Shown: piece by piece, positions 37,261 to 46,320 of the stretch | Layout: every line of letters begins with the position of its first letter | Numbering within the stretch: the first letter of the stretch is position 1 | From: Methanoculleus receptaculi | Lineage (GTDB): Archaea > Halobacteriota > Methanomicrobia > Methanomicrobiales > Methanoculleaceae | Assembly (NCBI RefSeq): GCF_033472595.1 | Contig: NZ_CP137642.1 | Span: 1,907,384 to 1,971,383, forward strand | Length of the DNA: 64,000 nucleotides | Direction: 5' to 3' | Notes under the pieces: model-generated | Told to the model about the DNA's origin: nothing | What the model saw: the letters and a program-made list of their open reading frames with translations, nothing else | Databases searched by the model: none | Translations under genes and position numbers: made by a program

Positions 37261-38235
37261 ATGCCCGATATCCAGATCGAACTTATCCAGGCCCTCCAGA
37301 CGGGGGCGGCATGGCTTGAGGCTCCGATGAAGGTCTTCTCCCTCTTCGGACACCCGGGGTTCTTCCTTATCGTCATCCTCTTCCTCTACTGGTGCCGGAA
37401 CCCCCGTCTCGGACTCCGTCTTGCGCTCCTCATGGGGGTAACCGTCGGGCTCAACCTGGCGCTCAAGGCCGCGTTCCATCTCCCCCGCCCATACTGGGTC
37501 GGCCAGGGTGTTCTGGCGCTCGAAAACAGCCCGTCGTTTGGGTTTCCATCGGCGCACGCCCAGTGCTCGGCAACGTTCTGGGGGCTGATCGCCATTGACA
37601 GGCGGCGCAGATGGTTCTCAATCTTCGCCGTCGCCATGGTGGTTCTCATCGGCGTATCACGACTATATCTTGGCGTCCATTTCCCCGCCGACGTTCTCGC
37701 AGGCTGGGCGATCGGCGCCGCCGTCCTCCTCGGCTTCCTTGTTCTGGAGGGGGCCGTTGGCCGCCGGGTTGGCGCCATGCCGCTGCACCGGCAGGTGTTC
37801 GCCGCATTTGCGGGCTCGCTTGCCCTGCTGGCAGCCTCTCTTCTCGCCATAATGGCTGCCGGGGACTGGCAGGTTCCTCTTGCCTGGGCGACGGCGGCGC
37901 TTGAGAACTCAGGGGTGCCGATACATCCACTCTCACTGCATGAAGCCGTGATGACATCCGGGCTCTTCTTCGGGTTTGCGGCAGGTGCAGCGGGGTTGAG
38001 CTGTCAGGAGAGGACGCCAGACAGAGGGAGTGGTTCGACCTGCCTCTTTCGCTTCATCGCGGGTCTCGCGGTGGCCGGGGCGATCTGGTATGGGTTCGGG
38101 ATCCTCATTCCGCATGACGCTCTGCCTGCAACCTACTTCCAGGCAACCGTTGCCGCTGCCTGGGTATCCTGCGGTGCCCCGATTCTCTTTACCCGCCCAA
38201 AACCGGGCGCAAATGACCGGAAAAGAAAGGCTTGA
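37261..38235 (+). CDS. PAP2-family membrane phosphatase
   Basis: A 324-residue membrane protein with a type 2 phosphatidic acid phosphatase domain in its N-terminal 190 residues. The three catalytic motifs are KAAFHLPRP (Lys69, Arg76), PSAHAQ (residues 96-101; the common form is PSGH) and SRLYLGVHFPADVLAG with the catalytic His and Asp. Three or four more hydrophobic segments follow. Likely substrate is a lipid pyrophosphate or phosphatidate-like archaeal lipid. I start at ATG 37261 (MPDIQIELIQ); the frame is open to a TTG at 37192. Confidence 0.88.
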   Translation: MPDIQIELIQALQTGAAWLEAPMKVFSLFGHPGFFLIVILFLYWCRNPRLGLRLALLMGVTVGLNLALKAAFHLPRPYWVGQGVLALENSPSFGFPSAHAQCSATFWGLIAIDRRRRWFSIFAVAMVVLIGVSRLYLGVHFPADVLAGWAIGAAVLLGFLVLEGAVGRRVGAMPLHRQVFAAFAGSLALLAASLLAIMAAGDWQVPLAWATAALENSGVPIHPLSLHEAVMTSGLFFGFAAGAAGLSCQERTPDRGSGSTCLFRFIAGLAVAGAIWYGFGILIPHDALPATYFQATVAAAWVSCGAPILFTRPKPGANDRKRKA

Positions 38236-38331
38236 GACGTTCCCGGGTCTCCATGGGTCGGATGAAGGGTGTTCCACGTCCCATAAGGTTTTTTCAGATC
38301 CTTTTTATCCCCCGCACACCATCTATCATCC

Positions 38332-38790
38332 ATGCTTCTTGAGGGGATGACACTGGGCTGGATCATGATCGTGCTCGGGGCGGTGCTGCTCCTGATTGAG
38401 GTCTCCCAGCCGGGGTTCTTCCTCGCCGTCCCTGCAACTGTCCTCTTCATCCTGGGGGTTCTTCTCCTGCTCGGAGTGGATATCCTGACCTCTCCATGGG
38501 GGCTGGTCATCGGGATAATTGCGGCGATCCTTGCAGCTATTGTCACCATCTGGCTTTATGGCCGTATCACCCCGGCCGGAAAACCTCCGACAACGCTCTC
38601 TCGCGACTCGCTTGTCGGTCTTGAAGGGGTGGTGGTCAGGGAGGTCGATGACGAGACGCTCGCCGGGAAGGTGCAGATAGGAAGCATGGAGTGGAGTGCG
38701 CGTTCAGAATCCGGTCGTATCCCGGCGGGGCAAAGGGTTGTTGTTCTCCGGGCCGAGGGCGTGCATATCGTTGTGAAGGAGGTGGCCTGA
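38332..38790 (+). CDS. NfeD-like membrane protein
   Basis: A 152-residue short NfeD protein: three hydrophobic segments (residues 8-75) followed by an OB fold (SLVGLEGVVVREVDDETLAG, WSARSESGRIPAGQRVVVLR). NfeD proteins work with SPFH-domain partners in membrane quality control. The SPFH gene begins one base after its stop, with the AAGGAGG ribosome site of that gene inside the nfeD 3' end, so they are translated as a pair. Confidence 0.9.
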   Translation: MLLEGMTLGWIMIVLGAVLLLIEVSQPGFFLAVPATVLFILGVLLLLGVDILTSPWGLVIGIIAAILAAIVTIWLYGRITPAGKPPTTLSRDSLVGLEGVVVREVDDETLAGKVQIGSMEWSARSESGRIPAGQRVVVLRAEGVHIVVKEVA

Positions 38791-38791
38791 G

Positions 38792-39883
38792 GTGGCATTG
38801 CTAGAGAGCGCCCCCTGGACGGGGCTGATCACCATATTCCTGATCATCGTCATCGTCATCATTTTTGCCAGCGGTGTGGTGATAGTGCAGCCTTACGAGC
38901 AGGGTCTCCAGATTCGTCTGGGGCAGTACATAGGGAGACTGAACCCGGGGTTCAGGTGGGTTGTGCCGCTGATCACGACGGTCAGGAAACTCGATCTCCG
39001 GACAGAGGTGATGGACGTCCCGCGGCAGGAGGTGATCACAAAGGACAACTCCCCGACAAACGTGGACGCGATCGTCTATGTCCGGGTGATCGACCCCGAA
39101 AAGGCCTTCTTCGAGGTGATGAACTACCGCTCTGCGACGGTGGCGCTGGCGCAGACAAGCCTGCGCGGGATCATAGGCGACATGGAACTCGACGAGGTCC
39201 TCTACAACCGTGATATCATCAACGCACGTCTCCGGGACATCCTTGACCGGGAGACGGACGCCTGGGGTGTCAAGGTCGAGCGGGTTGAGATCAAGGAGGT
39301 CGACCCGGTCGGACCGGTCAAGCAGGCGATGACCGAGCAGACCGCGGCCGAGCGTGAACGCCGGGCCGCGATCCTCCGTGCAGACGGAGAGAAGCGGGCG
39401 GCGATCCTTCGGGCGGAAGGCAATCGGCAGAGCATCATCCTCGAGGCTGAGGGCGAGCGGCAGAGCAAGATCCTGCGGGCCGAGGGCGAACGCCTCTCCA
39501 GGATCCTGCAGGCGCAGGGCGAGGCGCAGGGGCTGCGCATCCTATCGGTAGGCGCCAGGCCGCTTGACAAACGGGCGATCACGGTGCTCTCGCTCGATGC
39601 CCTCAAACAGATGGCTGATGGTCAGGCGACAAAGATAATCTTCCCATTTGAGTTGTCGAGCGTCGTCAAACAGGCCGCGGATTACCTTGGCGCAACGGCC
39701 GAGGCGCCCGAAGTTCCGGAAGGAGGAGACCTGCCCCCGGAGGATATCCTCGGGGAGATCCCGGGACGGGACGTGGTCAGAACTGCGGAGGAGGCGGTAA
39801 AGAGCATCGAGACCGATATCGACGTGGAGATGCAGAAGAAGTCGGGAGACCTGATCGGTCGGGGGGAGAGAGAGGATCAGTAA
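38792..39883 (+). CDS. SPFH/stomatin-prohibitin family protein
   Basis: A 363-residue stomatin-like protein. One N-terminal membrane helix (LITIFLIIVIVIIFASGVVI), then the SPFH domain (VVIVQPYEQGLQIRLGQYIG, EVMDVPRQEVITKDN, ALAQTSLRGIIGDMELDEVL), a long charged coiled coil (TEQTAAERERRAAILRADGE repeats of AEGERQSKIL type) and a C-terminal tail. These proteins form oligomeric rings in membranes and recruit proteases. Start is GTG at 38792 with AAGGAGG 9 bases upstream. Co-transcribed with nfeD. Confidence 0.94.
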   Translation: MALLESAPWTGLITIFLIIVIVIIFASGVVIVQPYEQGLQIRLGQYIGRLNPGFRWVVPLITTVRKLDLRTEVMDVPRQEVITKDNSPTNVDAIVYVRVIDPEKAFFEVMNYRSATVALAQTSLRGIIGDMELDEVLYNRDIINARLRDILDRETDAWGVKVERVEIKEVDPVGPVKQAMTEQTAAERERRAAILRADGEKRAAILRAEGNRQSIILEAEGERQSKILRAEGERLSRILQAQGEAQGLRILSVGARPLDKRAITVLSLDALKQMADGQATKIIFPFELSSVVKQAADYLGATAEAPEVPEGGDLPPEDILGEIPGRDVVRTAEEAVKSIETDIDVEMQKKSGDLIGRGEREDQ

Positions 39884-39930
39884 GACCTGACCTCCTGCCC
39901 TGGCTCTTTTTTCTCCATGGCAATCACATT

Positions 39931-40027
39931 TTGAGGCCATCAAACCGGTTTACAGGCGCTGCCCTGGTATGGATGATCCTCACCAGATGGCAGATAACAG
40001 CAGGGGTCTGTATTGCCGCAGCCCCTG
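39931..40027. repeat. Intergenic palindrome-plus-motif element, copy 6
   Basis: GAGGCCATCAAACCGGTTT begins at 39933 (arms AAACC/GGTTT with no loop). The second motif GGGGTCTGTATTGCCGCAGCCCC (read in two parts, core at 40005-40024) starts 72 bases after the GAG. Lies between the convergent SPFH and M50 genes. Confidence 0.6.
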
Positions 40028-40148
40028 CCAACCCATCCGGCGGGATCGCGGCCCTTCGTGAAGCCAGCCTTGAGGGTCAGGAGAGGGGACGGTCGGTGAT
40101 ACGGGGGAGAGAGAGCGTCGCGGTTACAGCCAGGGGCGGGGGGGCATC

Positions 40149-41486
40149 CTACCCCATCGCCAGCACCGAGCGCACCGCAGCGCCGATCAGCGGCATCGTG
40201 ATGAGTAGGATCAGCATCACCGTGACGAACCCGCTGATCGAGGCGACAACACGTTGAGCGTACTGCTGGGACCAGCCCAGACGCTCGAAGAGCCGCTCGA
40301 CCCCCTCCTTCATCATGTAACCGCCGTCGAGCGGGACGATCGGTATGGCGTTGAACATCCCGACAAGCAGGTTGAACCAGCCTGTCCAGAAGAGGAGGTG
40401 GACCAGCCCCCAGAAGAGGGGGAACGGTTCCTCCCAGGCCATCCGTTCGGGGGTGTCTGCAAGCAGGATGGCAAGCTGCATCGTGTTGCCCTGGATGAAA
40501 GCGTCGATCGGGACTATAGTCAGGTAGAGAGGTGCAAGCAGCCCGAGATCCGCGATCATGTCAAGACGCTCTTTCACTGCAGGAGCACTGTAGTAGTAGA
40601 CCCCCATGAACCCGGAGTCCCGGTCATCACCGAGCACCTCCGGCCATTCAGCCAGGGTGAGGGTGCAGGTGCTCTCAACCCCGTCTTTTACGGCCGTCAG
40701 GGTAACGGTATCCCCCGGCCGCGTTCCCTCCATGATCGCGGCTATCTCTTCCTGGGTCTTCACGGGGATGCCGTTTATCTCCGTGATGACCGAGTAGCCC
40801 TGGATCCCGGCCTCTGCCGCAGGGTAGTCCTGGTAGACCCCCTGCACCAGGGGTATCGGGAGCGGTGTCGCCATCCCGATGAGAAGGAACATCACTGCAA
40901 AGCAGAGAAGGCCGAAGACTATGTTATTCGTGATCCCGGCGCCGAACATCCGGATCTTGGGCATCCCCCGGGCTCTCTCAACATCCTCCTCGTCGGGCTC
41001 GACAAACGCCCCTATCGGGACGACGGCTATGAGGAGACCCATGCTCCGCACCCGCATATCCTCGATCCGGGCAAGGATCGCATGCCCGAACTCATGGATG
41101 ACGATCGTGAGGAGGAGACCCAGGATGACGGCCGCTGTGATCGGGATCGCCTGGTTGAGACCGGGTATCGCAAGGAGGTTGCGGGGGTCGTAGATCCCTG
41201 TAGGTTCAGGGGTATGCACCAGGTACTGAGGGACGGTGAGGATGAGGGCAAGCGTCATGAAGACCGAGACCACGACAACCATCACGACACCCAGGGTGGC
41301 GTAGGCCCTGAGCGGTGCCGCAAACTTCCGGAACCAGTCGAAGAACTCGACCCTCTCGGTCTTGATGGCCAGGATCGGGCCAAAGAACATGACGTGCTCC
41401 TTGAATAGCCCCCGCTTCCGGATGTAGAGGGCTATCGCCAGGTATGCCACAACGATGAGCAGGAGCATCTGGATCCAGGTCATCAC
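40149..41486 (-). CDS. Site-2-protease-type M50 metalloprotease with PDZ domain
   Basis: A 445-residue membrane protease of the S2P/RseP family. HEFGH (131-135) in a hydrophobic segment binds zinc with the Asp of NAIPIVPLDGGY near the C-terminus; a PDZ domain lies between (AGIQGYSVITEINGIPVKTQ, GTRPGDTVTLTAVKDG). Six or so transmembrane segments. It cuts membrane-bound substrates inside the bilayer, often to release regulators. No substrate candidate is adjacent, though the nfeD/SPFH pair, another membrane quality-control unit, lies convergent to it. Confidence 0.93.
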   Translation of the reverse strand: MMTWIQMLLLIVVAYLAIALYIRKRGLFKEHVMFFGPILAIKTERVEFFDWFRKFAAPLRAYATLGVVMVVVVSVFMTLALILTVPQYLVHTPEPTGIYDPRNLLAIPGLNQAIPITAAVILGLLLTIVIHEFGHAILARIEDMRVRSMGLLIAVVPIGAFVEPDEEDVERARGMPKIRMFGAGITNNIVFGLLCFAVMFLLIGMATPLPIPLVQGVYQDYPAAEAGIQGYSVITEINGIPVKTQEEIAAIMEGTRPGDTVTLTAVKDGVESTCTLTLAEWPEVLGDDRDSGFMGVYYYSAPAVKERLDMIADLGLLAPLYLTIVPIDAFIQGNTMQLAILLADTPERMAWEEPFPLFWGLVHLLFWTGWFNLLVGMFNAIPIVPLDGGYMMKEGVERLFERLGWSQQYAQRVVASISGFVTVMLILLITMPLIGAAVRSVLAMG

Positions 41487-41524
41487 TCAAGGGTTGTGGC
41501 GCGCGAGGCATAAATCCTTCCAGG

Positions 41525-42184
41525 TCACGAAAAGTCCAGGATCGTTCTCTGGGAGAGGTTTGCGACTGTCTTCCATGTCCTGCGGGCGCAGGGCGGCGGG
41601 GTCCCGTGATCACGGATGTAGCCGCGGAGAAACTCGACGGTTGCGGGGTCTGAGGGGTAGCCGCTCCCGATTTTCCCGTACCGCTCCTCAAGCTCCTCTA
41701 TTGCGCGGTCACGGGTGACCTTTGCGACTATGCTGGCCGCGCCGACTATGATGCAACGGGCATCCGCCCGGTGTTCGGCGACGACATCACAGGGGAAGTC
41801 CAGGAGCGCGGCCACCGTCCGCCCGTATCGGTCAGCGTTGACATCACAGGCATCCACGTAGGCGCAATCCGGGCGGAGCCTCCGTATAACATCGGCATGG
41901 AGTTCGGCCACGCATGTGTTCATGCTCATCCGGCTCCGGGCCTCATCGATACCGGGGGCATCGATACTGACGATGGCAATCGAGAATTGCCGGGTCAGGA
42001 GATCATACAGCGCCTCACGCTGCCGGGGCCGGAGGGCCTTGGAATCCCGGATGGGGAGGTCTGCAAGGTCCTCGACTCGCTGACATCCCACGGCCGCGAC
42101 CACCATCGGCCCGAGAACCGAACCTTTTCCCGCTTCATCAACCCCGCAGATCACGCATTCTGGTTTATTCGCAAGGTATTTCAA
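41525..42184 (-). CDS. rnhB: Ribonuclease HII
   Basis: A 219-residue enzyme that removes RNA from RNA-DNA hybrids. GVDEAGKGSVLGPMV holds the first catalytic Asp-Glu, IRDSKAL follows, YVDACDVNADRYG holds the next Asp and IVAKVTRDR the family's conserved block. The track start is TTG at 42184; most archaeal homologues begin right at ICGVDEAG, so the GTG at 42154 is also possible. Neither has a clear Shine-Dalgarno. Back to back with trkA, sharing the start region. Confidence 0.93.
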   Translation of the reverse strand: MKYLANKPECVICGVDEAGKGSVLGPMVVAAVGCQRVEDLADLPIRDSKALRPRQREALYDLLTRQFSIAIVSIDAPGIDEARSRMSMNTCVAELHADVIRRLRPDCAYVDACDVNADRYGRTVAALLDFPCDVVAEHRADARCIIVGAASIVAKVTRDRAIEELEERYGKIGSGYPSDPATVEFLRGYIRDHGTPPPCARRTWKTVANLSQRTILDFS

Positions 42185-42207
42185 TGCTGAGGGTTGAATC
42201 CAGATGG

Positions 42208-42873
42208 ATGTATACGATCATCGTCGGCCTGGGTGGCATCGGCCGGAGCCTGACCGCGATCGCTGTCAACGCCGGTGATTCGGTGGTGGTGATCGACCAG
42301 AACGAAGAACGTGCAAGCGATGTCCTGGAACACTACGATGTCCTTGCGATCATCGGGAACGCGACAGACAAATCGGTGCTCGAGGACGCGGGGATCGACC
42401 GTGCCGACGCCCTGGTCGCCACAACGAGCGATGACGCCGTGAACCTTATGACCTGCTGGCTTGCAAAACGCTACAACGTCAGGAACGTCGTCTCGATCGT
42501 AAACCAGAAGGAGCATTCCGATCTCTTCAAGGAGGTCGGCGTCAGGATCAGCGAGAACCCCGACGAACTGGTGGCGACACGGTTATACTACTGGACAAAG
42601 AGCCCGAACCTCCAGCAGGTAGCCTCGATCCCTGGCGGCACCATATTTGAGATAGTCGCCGAGGAGGGGGCGCCAATAGTCGATCACGAGATCCGTGAAC
42701 TCGATGTTCGGGACTTTGTCTTCATCGCCATCAGGCGTGCCGGAGGGGATCTCATCATCCCGAGCGGCACCGTCCGTATCCGTCCGGGGGATGTCATAAC
42801 GGTGTTTACGAAAAAAGAGGCGGAGGCGGAGACCCTAAAGACCCTCAATAAACAACTGACGCGCTCAGGATAG
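42208..42873 (+). CDS. TrkA-type potassium channel regulatory protein
   Basis: A 221-residue KTN/RCK protein: Rossmann NAD-binding [42 protein letters not shown], then a TrkA-C domain ([36 protein letters not shown]). It gates a Trk/Ktr potassium transporter in response to nucleotides. No membrane partner (TrkH) is in the window. ATG at 42208 gives the typical start [10 protein letters not shown]; an in-frame ATG at 42184 adds eight residues. Overlaps the end of the reductase gene on the other strand by 9 bases. Confidence 0.92.
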   Translation: MYTIIVGLGGIGRSLTAIAVNAGDSVVVIDQNEERASDVLEHYDVLAIIGNATDKSVLEDAGIDRADALVATTSDDAVNLMTCWLAKRYNVRNVVSIVNQKEHSDLFKEVGVRISENPDELVATRLYYWTKSPNLQQVASIPGGTIFEIVAEEGAPIVDHEIRELDVRDFVFIAIRRAGGDLIIPSGTVRIRPGDVITVFTKKEAEAETLKTLNKQLTRSG

Positions 42874-44061
42874 GGCATCCCTGAGCGCTTTCAGCTCAAG
42901 GATCATCTTCGGGTTGCGCTTGATCAGTTCTTTGATGATGGCCCGTACAGAGAACTCTTTGAGACTCGCGCTGGCGATCGAGTCCGCCAGGGTGTTGAGT
43001 TTTGCATCGTCAAGGGTGACAAAATACTCTTTTATCCTGTAGTTTCTCTCAATCGATGCGCCCATCTTTGAGTTGCGCCATCCCGTGTCGTATGCCATCA
43101 GCGCTTCCTTCGAACAGTCGCCCGCGGCTATGCAGTCTGATGCGACCTGGCCGGCAAGCCTCCCGGTGAAGAGGGCGTTGCCTATCCCGCCGCCGGTGAT
43201 GGGATCGACCACCCTGGCCGCGTCCCCGACGACCATGAGCCCGTCGGCGACCGTGCACTCAAGCGGCCGGCAGACGGGGACGCCGCCGACGATCGCCTCG
43301 ATCATCTTCCCGTCGGGGAAGTTCTTTGCGACGAACCGGTCAAGGTAGTCCTTCGCCCTCGATCCATCCCGGCTCCTGCGGCCGGAGATGCCGATCCCGA
43401 CGTTTGCCGTTCTCTCACCCTTCGGGAAGATCCAGAGGTAGCCTTCGGGCGCGATCGCGTTGCCAAGGTAGAAGTCCGTTGAACCGGCGTCGATATCTAT
43501 ATCGGTCATAAGATACTGGGCGCAGCTCATCATCTCCCGGAGAGGTACGGTGGTCTCGAGTCCGGCCCTGCGCGCGAACCGTGCCTCGACGCCGTCGGCG
43601 GCGATGACCACATCAGCCCGGATCTCTGCCGGAGTGCCGATCGAGATGACATTTGCGCCACGGACTGCGCCGTTCTCCATGATAGGCGCGGTTGCCCGTG
43701 TCTTGACGAAGACGTCCGCACCGGCCTCGGCCGCCTGCCAGACGAGTTCCCGGTCGAATATCTTGCGGTCGAGGACGTAACCAACCTCGTTTCCGGCTTT
43801 ATCCTGTTCGAGGCTGATTGTTGTTCCGTTGGGGGCGATTATCCTGGCGCGCTCTATATCGGCGGATATCCAGCAGGGGTCGGGTTTTACATACTCTTTC
43901 AGGAGATCTTTGCCTATCCCTTCCGCACAGCGAACAGGGGTGCCGATTGCGGGACGTTTCTCGATGAGGCAGACCGAGTTCCCGGCCTCCGCTGCCGTCT
44001 TCGCCGCGAGAGCCCCTGCAGGCCCGCCCCCTATGACGAGGATATCGTATTTACTCTTCAT
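42865..44061 (-). CDS. Digeranylgeranylglycerophospholipid reductase
   Basis: A 398-residue FAD enzyme of the geranylgeranyl reductase family that saturates the isoprenoid chains of archaeal membrane lipids. [17 protein letters not shown] (10-26) binds [52 protein letters not shown] and [20 protein letters not shown] are characteristic. The start overlaps the upstream ferredoxin gene by 11 bases, which suggests that ferredoxin supplies its electrons, as known for the Methanosarcina enzyme. Confidence 0.94.
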   Translation of the reverse strand: MKSKYDILVIGGGPAGALAAKTAAEAGNSVCLIEKRPAIGTPVRCAEGIGKDLLKEYVKPDPCWISADIERARIIAPNGTTISLEQDKAGNEVGYVLDRKIFDRELVWQAAEAGADVFVKTRATAPIMENGAVRGANVISIGTPAEIRADVVIAADGVEARFARRAGLETTVPLREMMSCAQYLMTDIDIDAGSTDFYLGNAIAPEGYLWIFPKGERTANVGIGISGRRSRDGSRAKDYLDRFVAKNFPDGKMIEAIVGGVPVCRPLECTVADGLMVVGDAARVVDPITGGGIGNALFTGRLAGQVASDCIAAGDCSKEALMAYDTGWRNSKMGASIERNYRIKEYFVTLDDAKLNTLADSIASASLKEFSVRAIIKELIKRNPKMILELKALRDALS

Positions 44062-44236
44062 TGCTGACCTCCAGTGCTCCGAGCGGGCACGCCCTGGCGC
44101 AGATACCGCAGGCTATGCACTCACCCTCCAGGCTGAGGTAGGCGTCGATCAGCTCAAGCGCATCCTCGGGGCAGACTGCGACGCAGGTGCCGCAGTATCC
44201 ACACTTGTCTCGGTTTATCCTGAGCATTGTACTCAT
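44051..44236 (-). CDS. 2[4Fe-4S] ferredoxin
   Basis: A 61-residue ferredoxin with two full cluster motifs: Cys12, 15, 18, 22 ([12 protein letters not shown]) and Cys40, 43, 46, 50 ([12 protein letters not shown]). It overlaps the geranylgeranyl reductase gene and is the likely direct electron donor. ATG at 44236 or 44227. Upstream lies the IS605-family element. Confidence 0.94.
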   Translation of the reverse strand: MSTMLRINRDKCGYCGTCVAVCPEDALELIDAYLSLEGECIACGICARACPLGALEVSNEE

Positions 44237-44439
44237 AATATCGCCTGTCCCCCAAAAACCTTTATGCTCCTTGCTTCAGTTGCTGCACCGGCGCCTCGAT
44301 GCAGGTGGGAGCGGGGGCCACTACCCCATTTAACTTGCGGGGGTGAAGGGGGCGGAGCGGGAAGTCCCCGGTCGAGAGGAGAGGGGATGAAAGCGGAGCC
44401 GCCCTTCCTTCCTGCGATAGATATATTCCTCTTGAGTAT

Positions 44440-45756
44440 TCTATTATAATTCACCCAACATGAGGTATAAACTTGATAGGTCTGCACATTCGGTACAGGT
44501 ACGTCAGGACAGGTAAGCCTCGATGCGCTGAAGGAGTATGTTGACTCGCAGATAGAGAAGTAAATGATCGTTTCCTACAAGTACCGGGCGTATCCAGACG
44601 CAACCGTGGAAACACGGCTGAACACTGCACTTGATACCTGTAGATGGCTCTACAACAAACTTCTCGAAGAATGCAACACGGCACGAGAGGGTGGGATCTC
44701 TCCGACGATGCGGGGAACGCAGGCGCGGATCGTCACGCTGAAAGAGGAGAATCCTGCACTCAAGGACGTGTACTCTAAAGTGCTCCAGATGGTCAACTAT
44801 ACCCTCTGGAGCAACATCGCTGCACTCTCGCAGACAAAGAAGAGAGGACGGAAGATCGGCAAACTCCGATTCAAGAGTGCAGCCCGATACCGGACGCTCA
44901 ATTATAATCAGTCGGGTTTCAAGATCGATCGCGAGCATAGTTCGATTACGTTCTCGAAGATCGGAACGATTCCGTTCAACATGCACCGACCCTACACCGG
45001 GAAGGTGAAGGGTGTCCTGATCACCCGTTCCGGCGATAGATGGTATGTGATCATTCAGACAGAGCAGGAGGTCTACAAGTCAAAGCGTGAAGGGCAGTCT
45101 GTCGGTATCGATGTCGGTCTGAACTCGTTTGCGGTCGATAGTGACGGTGCAGTGATCGAGAACCCCAGGTTCTATGAACATTCTCTGGGCAGGATCAAGA
45201 AGATCCAGCGGAGTCTTGCCCGGAAACAACGGTTCTCGAAAAACTGGAAGAAGGCAAAAAGGAAACTGGAGAAGGTCTATGATCATGTCACCAACCAGAA
45301 GAACGATTTCCTGCACAAACTCTCCCGTCAGTACGTTGACACCTATGCGACGATCTGTGTTGAAGACCTGAATATCAAGTATTTGAAAGAGAACGGCAAA
45401 TCTCGCGGGCTCCGGAGAAGTATCCACAGTGCGTCGTGGGAACGATTTTATTCTTACCTCTCGTACAAGGCTGAAAGTGCTGGTACGGAACTCGTCAAAG
45501 TCGATCCCCGCGACACGACACAGATGTGTTCGAACTGTGGAAGCATCGTGAAAAAGACGCTCTCCGAGAGAGTCCACGAATGCCCATACTGTGGGTTTGT
45601 TGCCGATAGAGATTACAATGCTGCGGTAAATATCCACCGCGTGGGGATGGAACAGCCCTTTGAGCCTGTGGAGCCAAGACCTCTACATCACATCTCTGTG
45701 GTGCAAGTGTTGGCCATGAAGCAGGAACCCCCCCCTGAAGGGCGGGGTAGTTCACT
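44440..45756 (+). mobile_element. IS605-family insertion with intact TnpB, collapsed TnpA
   Basis: Contains the TnpA remnant, a complete tnpB and a right end of C8-TGAA-GGGCGGGG hairpin followed by TAGTTCACT. The right boundary (about 45756) is set by comparison with the scar at 10.9 kb, where identity ends after the same GCGGGGTAGTTCACT. The left end is not precisely defined; it lies between the TATA-like TATTATAAT (44442-44450) and ATG 44460, or somewhat before. The element stands between the ferredoxin and cbiT, 34 bases from the cbiT start. Confidence 0.8.
44460..44563 (+). pseudogene. Internally deleted IS200-type TnpA
   Basis: From ATG 44460 the frame reads MRYKLDRSAHSV, the exact style of a Y1 (HUH) transposase N-terminus. 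After about 12 codons the sequence jumps, in another frame, to TSGQVSLDALKEYVDSQIEK with its stop at 44561-44563, the style of the same protein's C-terminus. The HUH motif and catalytic tyrosine (about 100 residues) are gone. TnpB starts directly after the stop (TAAATG). Confidence 0.85.
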
Positions 45757-45778
45757 TAGCACAAATTTCTCAGGATAA
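44564..45778 (+). CDS. tnpB: TnpB, RNA-guided nuclease of IS605 family
   Basis: A 404-residue TnpB. RuvC-I Asp183 in GIDVGLNSFAV, RuvC-II Glu267 in ICVEDLNIKYL, zinc finger Cys322, 325, 340, 343 (CSNCG...CPYCG) and RuvC-III DRDYNAAVNI (Asp348/350) are all present, so the nuclease looks active. TnpB proteins cut DNA under guidance of an RNA made from the element's right end, with the guide in the flanking DNA. The frame runs past the element end (stop 45776-45778) through an eight-C tract at 45728-45735; one base more or less would end or change the tail. Confidence 0.95.
   Translation: MIVSYKYRAYPDATVETRLNTALDTCRWLYNKLLEECNTAREGGISPTMRGTQARIVTLKEENPALKDVYSKVLQMVNYTLWSNIAALSQTKKRGRKIGKLRFKSAARYRTLNYNQSGFKIDREHSSITFSKIGTIPFNMHRPYTGKVKGVLITRSGDRWYVIIQTEQEVYKSKREGQSVGIDVGLNSFAVDSDGAVIENPRFYEHSLGRIKKIQRSLARKQRFSKNWKKAKRKLEKVYDHVTNQKNDFLHKLSRQYVDTYATICVEDLNIKYLKENGKSRGLRRSIHSASWERFYSYLSYKAESAGTELVKVDPRDTTQMCSNCGSIVKKTLSERVHECPYCGFVADRDYNAAVNIHRVGMEQPFEPVEPRPLHHISVVQVLAMKQEPPPEGRGSSLSTNFSG
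45690..45776 (+). ncRNA. Putative TnpB guide RNA 3' part and guide
   Basis: By analogy with known IS605-family elements the guide RNA overlaps the tnpB 3' end and stops at the right end, here the hairpin CCCCCCCC-TGAA-GGGCGGGG (about 45728-45747) plus TAGTTCACT. The guide would then be the flank from 45757, TAGCACAAATTTCTCAGGAT, which is the leader of cbiT. The 5' end is not determinable. No promoter is visible. Confidence 0.4.
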
Positions 45779-45789
45779 CAGGGATCTTC

Positions 45790-46320
45790 ATGGAACTGAG
45801 GGCCGGTCCTACACAGGACGAAGTCATGGCGGTCTCGCTTGCAAAACTCGGCATCCGGCCGGGCGACCGGGTGGTCGATGTGGGCTGCGGGACAGGAAAA
45901 GTTTCCATCGCTGCATCGAAGACGGCTGAAACTGTCTATGCGATCGACCGCCGGGCTGAGGCGATCGCCTGCGCCCGGCAGGAGGCCGCCGCCGCCGGCG
46001 CCGGGAATATTGAGTTCTTCGAGGGCGATGCGGTGGACGTCCTTCCTGATCTCGGGCGGCTCGACGCCGCATTTGTCGGCGGGTCGCGCCGCCTCCCGGA
46101 GGTGCTCGATACCCTGGCGCGGATGGTGCGGGGGAGGATCGTCGTGAACGCGGTTATGGTCGGGACGCTTCACGAGGCCATAGTTAGCATGCAGCGTCTC
46201 GGGATCTTTATCGAGGCCGTTCATATCCAGGTCTCTAGATCGGCCGGTATAGCCGGCGGGGTGATGTTCAAACCGCTGAACCCGGTCTACATCATCGTGG
46301 GGGGTGCGGGATGCTCGTAG
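45790..46320 (+). CDS. cbiT: Cobalt-precorrin-6B C15-methyltransferase/decarboxylase subunit
   Basis: A 176-residue SAM-dependent class I methyltransferase (GPTQDEVMAVSLAKLGIRPG, DVGCGTGKVSIAASK, AIDRRAEAIACARQE) that decarboxylates and methylates C15 with CbiE. First gene of the anaerobic cobalamin operon cbiTLFGHCDE. An IS605-family element ends 34 bases upstream, so the native promoter may now lie beyond that element. The 3' end overlaps cbiL by 10 bases. Confidence 0.93.
   Translation: MELRAGPTQDEVMAVSLAKLGIRPGDRVVDVGCGTGKVSIAASKTAETVYAIDRRAEAIACARQEAAAAGAGNIEFFEGDAVDVLPDLGRLDAAFVGGSRRLPEVLDTLARMVRGRIVVNAVMVGTLHEAIVSMQRLGIFIEAVHIQVSRSAGIAGGVMFKPLNPVYIIVGGAGCS

Noticed and set aside
40254-41408. 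A 384-codon plus-strand frame opposite the M50 protease
   Set aside because: The minus strand has clear protease motifs; the plus frame is rich in Asp/Arg/His in the manner of a GC-rich antisense shadow.
44280-44440. G-rich tract between ferredoxin and the IS element as a possible structured RNA
   Set aside because: Contains many G runs but no convincing long stem and no match to the palindrome family.
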